Assembly (NCBI GenBank): GCA_965232895.1
Contig: OZ247430.1
Coordinates: 4,030,001-4,094,000, forward strand
Direction of reading: 5' to 3'
Source of the DNA: Bin87 sp965232895
GTDB lineage: Bacteria > Chloroflexota > Dehalococcoidia > Lucifugimonadales > UBA3495
DNA length: 64,000 nt
Below the pieces are notes generated by a model. That model had not been told where the DNA came from. It saw nothing but the letters and a program-made list of their open reading frames with translations, and did not search any database. This document shows positions 15,357-24,226 of the stretch, in pieces; position 1 is the stretch's first letter; every line of letters starts with the position of its first letter. A program made the translations under genes and the position numbers.

Positions 15357-16684
15357 GCTGTTGCCTCCTCGGTCCAAGTCCCTCGCGCCCCCCTGATGTG
15401 CCCGCGGAAGGCGTCCCTGCGAGCTGCTTTGGCGTCGGCGGTATACAGTTCTGCCGCCAGTCCTACCAGCCCGCGCTGCAGAGCCTCAATCGACATGTGC
15501 TGGGGCTGGAAGTTGACGTCGAACAGCGTGCATTTCTCCCAAACGGTGTCATCCAGCAACCTGCCTTCCCCGAGGAGCCGCGAGTACAGCGGGGTACCAG
15601 GGAACGGCGTCATCACGGTAATCTGCACCTCGCACAAGCCACTGTCCTCGACAAAGTCGCGAACTGCTGGGAAGCACGCCTCCGTATCTCCGTCCATCCC
15701 CAGTACGAAACAACCGTTAACCGCGATCCCGTGAGACTGAACGCGCCGGATGGCTTCCCGGTAGTCGTCAAGACGCTTGCGCTTCCAGTTGTTGTTCAGC
15801 TCGACGCCGTCCAGGCTTCCGGCGGTGGGGCTCTCGAAGCCGATCAGCACTTCGGCGCAACCCGATTGGCGCATCAGGTCGAGGAGTTCGGGGTCGTCGG
15901 CGACGGCGACGTCGGTCTCGGTGAACCACTTGATGTCCTCTTCCGCCAGGGCTCGCAGCAGGTTTTTCGAATGTGCGCGGTTGACGAAGGAGTTGTCGTC
16001 GGCGAACTCGATGAAGGGCCGCGGCCAGATTTCCTTGATCGCGCGTATCTCGCGCATCACGTTTTCCACGGGCTTTAGCTTGTAGCGCTTGGTCATCATG
16101 ATGGAACTGGCGCAGAAGTTGCACCGCCACGGGCAGCCCCGTTGGGTTTGCACGGTGATCCGATTGTATTCGTCGGGGTTCAGCAGGTCGAAACGCGGCA
16201 GGGGAGAGTCCGCCAGATCGAACTCCTGCCCGTCAGCGCGGTAGATGCCGCCCAGGCAACCGTTCTGAAAGTCTTCCAGCACCCGCGGCCAGGTCAATTC
16301 GGCTTCGCCGACTACCACCGCGTCGCAGTGGCGGATCGCCTCATGCGGCATCGCGGTGGCGTGATGACCACCAATGACCGTTCTCACGCCCACCTCGCGG
16401 TACCGGCCGGCCAGAGTGTAGGCGTCCTTGACTTGGGCGGTGAACGTCGAGATGGCGGCCAGATCGCAGTCAGGCAGCCGGTCCAGCTTGCTGATGTCTG
16501 GCACCTGGTGGTATTCGACCTCAAATCGTTTCGGCGTCATCCCCGCCAGGGTGAGCAGTGACAGGCTGGGCAGGGAGGCGATCACCTCACCGCGCTCCAT
16601 GAAGCCGGGCATGGTCATGCCCAGGGCCGTAAGTTCCTCGTTATAGGCGCGCACGCCGCTCATGGCTATCAGTGCAATCTTCAT
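15335..16684 (-). CDS. B12-binding domain radical SAM protein
   Basis: A 449-residue enzyme. Residues ~45-150 look like a B12-binding-type Rossmann domain (AAISTFTAQVKDAYTLAG, VIGGHHATAMPHEAIRH, VVVGEAE). The radical SAM domain follows with QRGCPWRCNFCAS near residue 185, whose three cysteines bind the 4Fe-4S cluster that cleaves S-adenosylmethionine. VLGMDGDTEACF and VMTPFPGTPLYSRL are typical of the BchE/methyltransferase-like subgroup. Substrate cannot be told. It is cotranscribed with, and overlaps by 22 bases, the gene for a membrane protein that has been fused to a transposase; that protein may have been its partner. This group often makes or modifies lipids and pigments. Confidence 0.88.
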   Translation of the reverse strand: MKIALIAMSGVRAYNEELTALGMTMPGFMERGEVIASLPSLSLLTLAGMTPKRFEVEYHQVPDISKLDRLPDCDLAAISTFTAQVKDAYTLAGRYREVGVRTVIGGHHATAMPHEAIRHCDAVVVGEAELTWPRVLEDFQNGCLGGIYRADGQEFDLADSPLPRFDLLNPDEYNRITVQTQRGCPWRCNFCASSIMMTKRYKLKPVENVMREIRAIKEIWPRPFIEFADDNSFVNRAHSKNLLRALAEEDIKWFTETDVAVADDPELLDLMRQSGCAEVLIGFESPTAGSLDGVELNNNWKRKRLDDYREAIRRVQSHGIAVNGCFVLGMDGDTEACFPAVRDFVEDSGLCEVQITVMTPFPGTPLYSRLLGEGRLLDDTVWEKCTLFDVNFQPQHMSIEALQRGLVGLAAELYTADAKAARRDAFRGHIRGARGTWTEEATACLAKVA

Positions 16685-17003
16685 CGTTCCTTCTCCTGAG
16701 GCTCAACCTCCCAGCCGCGATTGGGCTCCGGTAGCATCGCGAACTATCGATGCGTTCGTTACGGTTGAGCGTTTGAATAACCAAATGGTACGGCCCTGTT
16801 TCTGACGTATCCATAACGCTTTAGGTTATAGTTATGACACTTGCATGACAGTTTGCCGATAGCGCCCCATGGGCTCGCGAATGTCGATGCGATCACGTGC
16901 GACGCGCAGCGATGGGAGATAGAAGTAAAGGTGGCGACAACAGATGAGCGGTCTACGCCCGGGATGCGAGCGTTGCAGGACCGCCTCACCAAGCTGAGTG
17001 AGG
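16685..17003. other. Divergent intergenic region left of the MITE
   Basis: About 320 bases upstream of the leftward radical SAM gene. No gene is supported. Sequence around 16800-16860 is AT-rich (CATAACTATAAC on the minus strand) and may hold the radical SAM promoter, without a clear -35 box. Confidence 0.35.
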
Positions 17004-17159
17004 CTAGGCAGTGTTGACATTTCGCGTCATTCCGGCGAAAGCCGGAATCCAGTGTGCCAGAGAAGGGTAAAATCCGGCAGGCTTTCCGATGGCAAAGGTC
17101 TCTGGGTTCCTGCTTTCGCAGGAACGACGGGTATTTTCCCAAATGTCAACACTACCTAG
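17004..17159. repeat. Palindromic MITE-like element, 156 bp
   Basis: Terminal inverted repeats of 19 bases, CTAGGCAGTGTTGACATTT (17004-17022) and the complement at 17141-17159, match at 18 positions. Inside each end sits a REP-like hairpin: TTCCGGCGAAAGCCGGAA on the left and TTCCTGCTTTCGCAGGAA on the right. The same inner modules occur in the element at 31606-31755. No transposase is encoded. The right inverted repeat contains the ATG (17143) that opens the next gene. No target duplication is clear. Confidence 0.8.
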
Positions 17160-19476
17160 TCTGCGCATCAACGAGGACCTGGACTATCACAGCGTGCTCC
17201 AGGAGGTAACCAACAGCGCCCGGGTCCTGACGGACGCCAAATACGCTGTAACGACGGTTCTCGACCAGGACAACCGGCTGGAGGAGTTTGTCAGCTCCGG
17301 CCTGACGCCGGAAGAACATCGCCATATGGCAGACCTGCCGGGAAGCGCCGAATTCTTCCACCACCTGAACCATGTGCCGGAACCGTTGCGGATCAACGGC
17401 CTGGCCTCCTACTTGAGGTCGCTGGGCATGGAGGAGTGGGATCCGCCCGTGGCCATCGCTTCCTTTCTGGTTGCTCCTATCCGCAATAAAGGCGTGCGGT
17501 TGGGTTTCATAGGTGTGGCGAAAGGGGAAACGGGCGGCGAGTTCACCCGCGAGGACGAAGACACCCTGGTGATGTTCGCGTCCCAGGCGGCGCTGGTCAT
17601 CGCCAACGCCAGGAGATACCGGGACGAGCGCCGGGCCAGGTCCGATCTGGAAGCCCTGATAGACACCTGCCCGGTGGGAGTGGTGGTCTTCGACGCAAAA
17701 TCGGGAGCGCCGGTGTCCTACAACCGCGAGACGCTGAGGATCGTGGAGAGCATCCGGCCGCCCGACCAACCCGTCGAGCAAATGATGGACATATTGAGCA
17801 TCCGTCGGATTGATGGACGAGAGGTCTCGCTCGAAGAGTTCCCGCTGGCCAACCGGCTCAGTACCTACACCGCGCTGCGCGCCGAGGAGGTCGTGCTGAG
17901 GGCGCCCGACGGCAGGTCGGTGACAGTGCTGGTCAACGCTACGTCCATTTACTCCGAGGATCGCAGCGAGATGGAGTCGGTGGTCGTGACGCTGCAGGAC
18001 ATGTCGCCCCTGGAGGACCTGGAGAGGCTCCGGGCCGAATTCCTGGGCTTGGTCAGCTATGAACTGCGAACCCCGCTGGCCGCCATCAAGGGTTCTGCCG
18101 CAACCCTGCTGGACGAGACGGCAGACCTGCATCCCGCCGAGGCTCGCCAGTTCCACACGATCATCAACGACCAGGCCGACCGGATGCGCAGGATGGTGAG
18201 CGACCTGCTGGACACGGCTAACATAGAGTCGGGCACCCTTTCGGTGAGCCCCGAACCTTCGGACGTCGCGGCCTTGGTGGACCAGGCTGCAACCTCGTAT
18301 GTCAGAGGAGGCGGCCGGAACGACCTGCAGGTGGATGTGACGGCGGAACTGCCCACCGTTATGGCAGACCGGGCACGCATCATCCAGGTGATCGGCAACC
18401 TGTTGTCCAACGCATCCAGATACTCGCAGGGGTCATCCTCCACCAGCGTTAACGCAGAACTCGACGGTTTGTACGTTGCGTTTTCGGTGGTGGCTACAGG
18501 TTTGAGCCTCCTGCCTGACCAATTGCCCAATCTATTCCGGAAATACTCGCGTATCGATGGCGGCATGGTTGAACGGGACATCGCCGGGTACGGCTTGGGA
18601 CTGTCCATCTGCAAGGGGATCGTTGAAGCCCACGGCGGCAGGATCTGGGCGGAGAGCGAAGGTCCGGACCGGGGCGTCCGGTTCATCTTCACCATACCGG
18701 TCGCCGACCAGGCCGCCCCAGTGGACACCGCCATTTCCCTTCGGCAGTCCGGCGGGTCGCGCGCCGGCGCAGTTGGTCCGGCACGCATCCTCGTGATGGA
18801 GGACGATCCACAGACGCTATGGCATGTGCGCGGCATCCTTTCCATGGACGGTTACACCACGATATTTGCCACCGACCCCGATGATGCGCTGCACCAGGTT
18901 GGGTCGGAAAAACCGGACCTCGCCCTTTTGGATCTGGCGCTGCCGGGCGTCGACGGTTTCCAGTTGATGCAGGACATCATCGACATCGCAAACGTGCCGG
19001 TGATCTGCCTTTCTGCCCACGGTAGGGACCAGGACATCGAGCGAGCCCTTGACCTGGGCGCAGCCGACTACATGGTCAAGCCTTTCTCGCCCACTGAGTT
19101 GACAGCTCGGATCAGGGCCGCGCTCCGCAAGGCGACTGCGGCTGACGTTGGTGATGAGGCGTCGCCATTCGCCCTGGGCGACCTGACCATCGACTATGTC
19201 AAGCGCAGGGTGGAAGTTGCGGGCCAGCCCGTCCATCTGACGCCCATCGAGTACGAGATGCTGCGCGTCCTGTCGCTGAATGGCGGTCGGACGATGTCAC
19301 ACGAGCAGCTGTTGCGACGCGTCTGGCGCGTGACCAACTCCGGTGACCCCCAGGTGGTTCGCACTCATATGCGCCGGCTCAGGCGCAAGTTGCAAGACGA
19401 CGCGGACAACCCGACGTATATCTTCACCGAACCCAGGGTCGGGTACCGTATGCGCGAGACGGAAATCGCGGACTAA
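17143..19476 (+). CDS. Single-chain GAF-PAS-kinase-receiver-OmpR-wHTH regulator lacking the phospho-histidine
   Basis: A 777-residue fusion of sensor kinase and DNA-binding response regulator. Order: GAF-like domain (~15-150), PAS-like region (~160-280), dimerisation/HisKA helix (~295-360), ATPase (~400-530), receiver (~550-665) and OmpR-type winged helix (~680-770). The H-box reads VSYELRTPLAAIKGSA: the normal histidine is Tyr306. The ATPase keeps the N box (NLLSNASRYS) and GYGLGLSICKGIVEAHGG, but the usual D.G.G motif reads VVATGLSL. The receiver keeps Asp597 (LLDLALPG) and Lys646 (MVKPFSP). So autophosphorylation on histidine looks lost, while the receiver and DNA-binding ends look intact; it may work as a ligand-sensing transcription factor. 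The start codon lies inside a MITE repeat. No kinase partner gene adjoins. Confidence 0.88.
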   Translation: MSTLPSLRINEDLDYHSVLQEVTNSARVLTDAKYAVTTVLDQDNRLEEFVSSGLTPEEHRHMADLPGSAEFFHHLNHVPEPLRINGLASYLRSLGMEEWDPPVAIASFLVAPIRNKGVRLGFIGVAKGETGGEFTREDEDTLVMFASQAALVIANARRYRDERRARSDLEALIDTCPVGVVVFDAKSGAPVSYNRETLRIVESIRPPDQPVEQMMDILSIRRIDGREVSLEEFPLANRLSTYTALRAEEVVLRAPDGRSVTVLVNATSIYSEDRSEMESVVVTLQDMSPLEDLERLRAEFLGLVSYELRTPLAAIKGSAATLLDETADLHPAEARQFHTIINDQADRMRRMVSDLLDTANIESGTLSVSPEPSDVAALVDQAATSYVRGGGRNDLQVDVTAELPTVMADRARIIQVIGNLLSNASRYSQGSSSTSVNAELDGLYVAFSVVATGLSLLPDQLPNLFRKYSRIDGGMVERDIAGYGLGLSICKGIVEAHGGRIWAESEGPDRGVRFIFTIPVADQAAPVDTAISLRQSGGSRAGAVGPARILVMEDDPQTLWHVRGILSMDGYTTIFATDPDDALHQVGSEKPDLALLDLALPGVDGFQLMQDIIDIANVPVICLSAHGRDQDIERALDLGAADYMVKPFSPTELTARIRAALRKATAADVGDEASPFALGDLTIDYVKRRVEVAGQPVHLTPIEYEMLRVLSLNGGRTMSHEQLLRRVWRVTNSGDPQVVRTHMRRLRRKLQDDADNPTYIFTEPRVGYRMRETEIAD

Positions 19477-19689
19477 GCCCGGCTTCGCAGCCACGGTTCA
19501 AGGCGCGCCCGGGCAGTTTCACAGCATTGGCCGATTCGTTCGTCGTCCCACGGCGCTTTTTTCAGGCAAACTCGTGGCACACTTACATCGCGTCCTCGGC
19601 ATGGGTCAATTGTTGTTTCGGCGTTTTACGCGCCGGGACCGCTACACGGGAGTTGGCACGCGGCGTGGCCGCGGCTAACCGGTTCACGC

Positions 19690-21765
19690 TCAGCAGGGAG
19701 CGTCCCACTGTGAGGCCGGCCGCAGCCGCAGTTCCCGCAGGGTTTCGTCGTCAAACGGGTTGCCGCTCGACTCCAGCGCGATGATCCACGACTCACGGCT
19801 GGGTCGGTAATGAGGACGGCAGGTCGGTTTCTCCGAGGCGTCTACCCAGCTCAGAAAGACCCTGAAATCCGCGATGGCTTTGTCGGCCGAGCCGGCCACG
19901 GCGCGCACCAATCCCCGGCTGTCGCGTGCCAGGCCGTCCGGTTCGCGCTCCAACGCCAGGTCGCAGAAGGACAGCGCCTCATTCGGCCGGCGTTGTACAC
20001 CCAGTTGCCGACACAACGCGTTGTTGATCTCCGAATTCCGTGGGTTCAGTTCCTGCGCCGCCCGCAAGTCAGAATTGGAGAGATTCCAGTTCATGGCTTC
20101 CGAGTGCGCCAGCGCCCGGGTGTAATAGCCGAGCGCGTTGTCGGGTGCGAGGTCAATGGCTTTCGTGAAGTCAGAGATGGCCTGTTCAAAGTCTCCGTCA
20201 TCGTTTCTCTGTAACCGCGCGTTGCCCCGGTTCACCCAGGCCGTCGCCAGGTCAGGGTCAATCTTGATCGCGCGTTCCAGATCCCCGAAGGCCCGGTCAA
20301 GGTCACCGTCGTGTCTTCGCTCCAGGTAAATCGCGGCCCGGTTCACGTACACGCCGGGTCCATCCACGCCGGCGTCGATAGCGCGCTCCAGGTCATCCAA
20401 CGCCCGGTCAAGATCGCCCGTCCGACCTCTGGCGATATAGGCCGCGGCTCGGTTGAAGTACGGGGTCGTCAGGTGAGGAGCCAGTTCCGACGCCCGGGTC
20501 AGGTCGGAGATCGCCAGGTCCTCGTCGCCCGGACGCCCTCGTTCCAGATAGGCCAGCCCGCGAATGCCGTAGGTGTCGGCGGACCGCGGCTGTACCGAGA
20601 GCACCTCGGTGAACCTCCAGATGGCCTCGTCCAGGTCAGCGTACTCGCCGCCCAGGTAGGCCTGGCCCAACCGGTAGCGCAGATTGGCCAGGGCAGCAGG
20701 ATCCGCAGGCGGACGCTCCAGAGCTTGGTACAGCACGGTCTTGGCCGGTTCATACTCGCCCCGCTGCAGGTACACCTGGCTGAGCGTCAGTAGCGCCACC
20801 GAACGCACCTCGGCGGTCAGGTCGATGTTGATGGCAGTGGGCAACTCGGACGGCGATGTGGCGATTTCCACGATCTGCGGGCCAAGGGATTCGTTTTCGG
20901 TGGGGGTCGAAGTCAGGTTGGCCAGCACCCGTCCGCTGTCGTATTCCCCCCAGATCACGATGGCTGCGCCCGACTGCTCGGCGGCCGACAACGCCGCGCC
21001 GTGCCCTGAGACGGTTTCCACCCAATCGTCGGTTCTGATGCCCGCAAGCCCGGCGGCGGCAATCTCGCGGTTTATGCTGTTCCTGAGGCGACCACGGATG
21101 TTAAACCCGGCCTGACCGGCCGTGTAGTTGGCGAAAGGGGCAATCACGATCAGTGCCTCGCCAGATTCTGCCGTGGGACGGTCCGGCTCGCCGGAAACAT
21201 TGATCGGTATCTCTCCAGTTGGCGCCGTGGGATGGTTCGGCTCGCCGGAAACATTGATCGGCACCTCTCCAGTTGGCGCCGTGGGATGGTTCGGCTCGCC
21301 GGAAACATTGATCGGCACCTCTCCAGTTGGCGCCGTGGGATGGCCCGGCTCGCCGGAAAAATCGATCAGCGCCAGTCCCACCGCGATTGCCGCTACCACC
21401 GCGACCACTGCGGCCGAGACAGCGACCCAGAATCTGTTGCGTCTGCGGTCAGGAACCGGGAGCGAAACCGGTTCGGCCGGCTGTACGGGCTGCGGGCTGG
21501 GAGCCGGCTCCGGGGGCGGAACCTCAACTGGCGGCGCTTCGGGCTCGAAGTCTGCCGCGATCAACAGCTCGTCCCGCTCCTCCGGCGTGAGCCTCAGTTC
21601 CTCGGCACAACGGAGGACATCCTCGCGGTAGCGCGGCCTTGCGGTGAGCCCTTCCTTCCAGCGGATCAGGGTCGCGCGGCTCACTCCGACGCGCCGCGCC
21701 AGGTCGGAATCGCTTATGCCCGACCGGTTGATGTGGGAGGTGAGAATTTCGCCGAAATCTGGCAA
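19690..21765 (-). CDS. Membrane protein with N-terminal HTH, 18-residue repeats and TPR domain
   Basis: A 691-residue protein. I start it at TTG 21765, nine bases after AGGA, since the upstream extension looks random. Residues 1-75 hold a cro/C1-type helix-turn-helix (ISDSDLARRVGVSRATLIRWKEG). After a Pro-rich linker comes one transmembrane helix (VAVSAAVVAVVAAIAVGLAL), so the HTH faces the cytoplasm and the rest lies outside. Next are four 18-residue repeats (SGEPNHPTAPTGEVPINV type), a ~130-residue domain beginning EALIVIAPFANYTAG (reminiscent of FlgO/TolB-N-like folds) and at least six TPR units (e.g. AYLERGRPGDEDLAISDL, NRGNARLQRNDDGDFEQAI). It is convergent with the sensor gene and divergent from the VWA lipoprotein. 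Role unknown; a membrane-tethered regulator is an inference. Confidence 0.85.
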   Translation of the reverse strand: MPDFGEILTSHINRSGISDSDLARRVGVSRATLIRWKEGLTARPRYREDVLRCAEELRLTPEERDELLIAADFEPEAPPVEVPPPEPAPSPQPVQPAEPVSLPVPDRRRNRFWVAVSAAVVAVVAAIAVGLALIDFSGEPGHPTAPTGEVPINVSGEPNHPTAPTGEVPINVSGEPNHPTAPTGEIPINVSGEPDRPTAESGEALIVIAPFANYTAGQAGFNIRGRLRNSINREIAAAGLAGIRTDDWVETVSGHGAALSAAEQSGAAIVIWGEYDSGRVLANLTSTPTENESLGPQIVEIATSPSELPTAINIDLTAEVRSVALLTLSQVYLQRGEYEPAKTVLYQALERPPADPAALANLRYRLGQAYLGGEYADLDEAIWRFTEVLSVQPRSADTYGIRGLAYLERGRPGDEDLAISDLTRASELAPHLTTPYFNRAAAYIARGRTGDLDRALDDLERAIDAGVDGPGVYVNRAAIYLERRHDGDLDRAFGDLERAIKIDPDLATAWVNRGNARLQRNDDGDFEQAISDFTKAIDLAPDNALGYYTRALAHSEAMNWNLSNSDLRAAQELNPRNSEINNALCRQLGVQRRPNEALSFCDLALEREPDGLARDSRGLVRAVAGSADKAIADFRVFLSWVDASEKPTCRPHYRPSRESWIIALESSGNPFDDETLRELRLRPASQWDAPC
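21142..21357 (-). repeat. Four in-frame 54-bp tandem repeats
   Basis: Units lie at 21304-21357, 21250-21303, 21196-21249 and 21142-21195. The middle two are nearly identical, the last is diverged (SGEPDRPTAESGEALIVI). Each encodes 18 residues, so copy-number changes keep the frame. They form a spacer just outside the membrane helix of the HTH-TPR protein. Confidence 0.92.
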
Positions 21766-21797
21766 AAGATACAATCCTGTCGCACACAACGGGGCGA

Positions 21798-21827
21798 GTG
21801 TTACACATCTGTCGTTCAGTGTACAAC
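21798..21827. promoter_or_regulatory. Imperfect dyad between divergent HTH-TPR and VWA genes
   Basis: GTGTTACAC (21798-21806) and GTGTACAAC (21819-21827) form an imperfect inverted repeat in the 114-base gap between the two divergent genes. It could be an operator, possibly for the adjacent HTH protein, but the match is weak. Confidence 0.3.
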
Positions 21828-21879
21828 CGGTGAAACCTAACCTTGACGTCGCCACACCCAAATTCAAGGAGGCAATGAG

Positions 21880-23595
21880 ATGAACCGAATAATGTCAAAG
21901 GCAATCGTTCCATTGGCCATAGTGCTGACGCTGGTCGTAATGGCCTGCGGCGGCAGCGCGGAGGCCCCCGTACCCGCCGCACCTGCGGCTGCTCCTCAGT
22001 CTGCTCAATCAGCTCCCGCCGTTACGTCCGTTCCAGCAATGGCGGCTGTGCCCACACCCGCGCAGCAGCGCGCAACGACAATGCCGGCAGCGTCCACGCT
22101 CGCGCAGCAGGCGTCCATGCCCGCACAGCAGCACGCAACGACAATGCCGGCCTCGACGCCATCACAGCCCGAGGGCTTCAACAACATCGGCGGCTCGGCC
22201 ACCGTCAACGACAAGCCCTATGACCTGACTTTCTTCCAGCACTACGGCGTCAACCCGTTCATCGACACGGAGGACGACCAGCTCTCCACCTTCGCCATCG
22301 ACGTGGATACCGCTTCATACACCATTGCCCGCAGGTATCTGGACGACGGGCACCTGCCCGACCAGAACTCCATACGGGTAGAGGAGTTTGTAAATTACTT
22401 CGACCAGGGCTACAAAGCCCCAACCGATGATGCGTTCGCCATCCACATCGACGGCTCACCGTCCCTGTTCGGCAACGGCAACCACTGGTTGATGCGCGTC
22501 GGACTGCAGGGGAAAGAACTCTTTGACGAGCAGCGGCAGGACGCAACGCTGGTGTTCACCATCGACGTGTCCGGCTCCATGGCTCGCGAGGACCGGCTCG
22601 GCCTCGTGCAGCGGTCTCTCCGGCTGCTCGTGGACGAGCTGCGTTCCGACGACAAGGTCGCCATCGTCATCTACGGCGACCGTGGGTCCGTGCTGCTCGA
22701 AGCCACCGAAGCCCGGGAACGGGGCAAGATTCTGCGGGCCATCGACTCCCTGGAACCGGGCGGCTCGACGTACGTTGAAGATGGCCTGAAGGTCGCCTAC
22801 AAGCTGGCGGTGGACGAGGTGGCGTCCGATCGCATCACCCGCGTCATGGTGCTCTCCGACGGCGTCGGCAACGTCGGCAACACCGGCCACGAATCGCTCC
22901 TGCGCGAGGTCCAGAGATATGTTGACCAGGGCGTGACCCTCACCACCGTAGGCTTCGGCATGGGAAACTACAACGACATCCTGATGGAGCAGTTGGCCAA
23001 CGATGGCGACGGCGCCTACTACTATGTCGACACGCTGTCGGAGGCTCGCCGCATATTCGTCGATGACCTCACCGGAACCCTCCAGGTCATCGCCAGGGAC
23101 GCCAAGGTGCAGGTAGATTTCAACCCGGAGGTGGTCAGCCGTTACCGGCTCCTGGGCTACGAGAACCGGGACGTGGCCGATGATGACTTCCGCAATGACG
23201 CGGTGGACGCGGGCGAGATCGGCGCCGGACACAGCGTGACCGCGCTCTATGAGCTGAAACTCCGCGAAGGCGCAGAAGGCGTCATCGGCATGGTTTATAT
23301 GCGTTACGAGGACGTGGGCCTCAACGAGGTGGTCGAAATCGACCAGGAGTTCCACCACAGCGATCTGGCCGCCGCCTTTGAAGAGACTGTGCCAACGTTC
23401 CAATTGTCCGCGGTGGTTGCCGAATTCGCCGAGGTCCTGCGCGGGAGCTATTGGGCTCGTGAGGGCAGTCTCCAGGCCGTAGCGGAAGAGGCTCGCCGCG
23501 TACAGCTGCTGCTCCCCGGTTTGGCCGAAGTGACCGATTTCGCCAGCCTGGCAATTCAAGCAGCCAGCTTTGAGGCTGAGGCAGCCGACAGATAA
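21880..23595 (+). CDS. von Willebrand factor type A lipoprotein (YfbK-like)
   Basis: A 571-residue lipoprotein. The ATG follows AAGGAGG by seven bases. The signal peptide ends VVMACGG, a clear lipobox, then a ~70-residue Ala/Pro/Gln-rich linker. From PYDLTFFQHYGVNPF on, it matches the YfbK architecture: an N-terminal domain containing STFAIDVDTASYTIARRYL, a VWA domain with metal-site motif DVSGSM near residue 230, VIYGDRGS, SDGVGNVGNTG and a C-terminal DUF3520-like domain. These proteins are exported and their partners are generally unknown. It is transcribed away from the HTH-TPR gene and followed by a strong hairpin at 23625-23656. Confidence 0.92.
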   Translation: MNRIMSKAIVPLAIVLTLVVMACGGSAEAPVPAAPAAAPQSAQSAPAVTSVPAMAAVPTPAQQRATTMPAASTLAQQASMPAQQHATTMPASTPSQPEGFNNIGGSATVNDKPYDLTFFQHYGVNPFIDTEDDQLSTFAIDVDTASYTIARRYLDDGHLPDQNSIRVEEFVNYFDQGYKAPTDDAFAIHIDGSPSLFGNGNHWLMRVGLQGKELFDEQRQDATLVFTIDVSGSMAREDRLGLVQRSLRLLVDELRSDDKVAIVIYGDRGSVLLEATEARERGKILRAIDSLEPGGSTYVEDGLKVAYKLAVDEVASDRITRVMVLSDGVGNVGNTGHESLLREVQRYVDQGVTLTTVGFGMGNYNDILMEQLANDGDGAYYYVDTLSEARRIFVDDLTGTLQVIARDAKVQVDFNPEVVSRYRLLGYENRDVADDDFRNDAVDAGEIGAGHSVTALYELKLREGAEGVIGMVYMRYEDVGLNEVVEIDQEFHHSDLAAAFEETVPTFQLSAVVAEFAEVLRGSYWAREGSLQAVAEEARRVQLLLPGLAEVTDFASLAIQAASFEAEAADR

Positions 23596-23624
23596 GCCCC
23601 GGACAGCAACACGCGATACCGCTG

Positions 23625-23656
23625 GAGACCTCCCCTGTCGAGATAGGGGAGGTCTC
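23625..23656 (+). terminator. Perfect 12-bp hairpin after the VWA gene
   Basis: GAGACCTCCCCT (23625-23636) pairs perfectly with AGGGGAGGTCTC (23645-23656) around an 8-base loop, 30 bases after the stop codon. No T-run follows, so it may act as a 3'-end stabiliser or weak terminator. Confidence 0.6.
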
Positions 23657-24188
23657 GCATTCGACAAGGAAATGGCCTCAAACCTGCGGAGATCTGGGAT
23701 CCCGAGTTCTGGCAAGGTCGGGCGACCGTCCCCACCCTGCGGAGGCGACCGGCGTTTTGGCTCCAAAAAGCCGGCATACCGGACTTTCCCCGCAGCGGTT
23801 TCCGCGAAGGAGAGGCTCCCGGTTGGTGTCGCGAAATTCATTCATGTATCCCAGGCTGGCTATCTTGACCCGCGACGTGCTCGGGAACGGCCTTCACAGG
23901 GGTTGTCAACGCCGGCCGTGAGCTCATGCGTTCCCACTTTGTCTTTTACATCGATACACAGGATGAACAGGATTTGATTGATTATTGTGAACGCTTCCGC
24001 ACTCTTGACGATGCTGAAAATTGAACACCCCACCCGCACGCCATCATCCGGTCTATCCTGTATATCGATGTAAATTGGCTCCCGTAGTCGCCAAACTGGG
24101 TACGCATGAGATTTACCGAACCCTCGGGTGGTACCGAGGAGCGCCGGGGCAGATCTGGGTCGCCTGCCAAGGGGCGGCGGCAGTGTCT
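23657..24188. other. Non-coding stretch with hairpins, VWA to 2-hydroxyacid dehydrogenase
   Basis: No gene is supported on either strand. Besides the palindromic repeat at 23945-24074 it holds a hairpin at 23749-23774 (CCGGCGTTTTGG with CCAAAAAGCCGG, one mismatch, 2-base loop). The remainder shows nothing I recognise. Confidence 0.4.
23945..24074. repeat. Palindromic element with TTTACATCGAT ends
   Basis: The left arm TTTACATCGATACACAGGAT (23945 onward) is an inverted near-copy of the right arm that ends at 24074 (ATCCTGTATATCGATGTAAA). The arms extend to about 29 bases with CAGGAT-rich interior. The AT-rich middle has no reading frame. It resembles a MITE or REP sequence. Confidence 0.7.
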
Positions 24189-24216
24189 TTGACACGCCCC
24201 GCCCCGCACCTATAAT
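24189..24216 (+). promoter_or_regulatory. Consensus sigma-70 promoter of the 2-hydroxyacid dehydrogenase gene
   Basis: Perfect TTGACA (24189-24194), a 16-base GC-rich spacer and perfect TATAAT (24211-24216). Transcription would start near 24223, leaving a ~67-base leader before the ATG at 24290. Confidence 0.85.
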
Positions 24217-24226
24217 TGCGAACATA

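Noticed and set aside
13872..15734. 620-codon plus-strand frame
   Set aside because: Antisense to the IS110 transposase, the membrane protein and the radical SAM gene; Gln/His/Arg-rich shadow.
16759..17142. 127-codon minus frame opening MGKYPSFLRKQEPR and containing DSGFRRND
   Set aside because: These words are translation artefacts of the palindromic REP/MITE repeat, not a protein.
21142..21357. 54-bp repeats as a CRISPR array
   Set aside because: Units are contiguous without spacers and code for 18-residue repeats within an open gene.
22456..23841. 461-codon minus frame
   Set aside because: Antisense shadow of the VWA lipoprotein gene, which has signal peptide and MIDAS motif.
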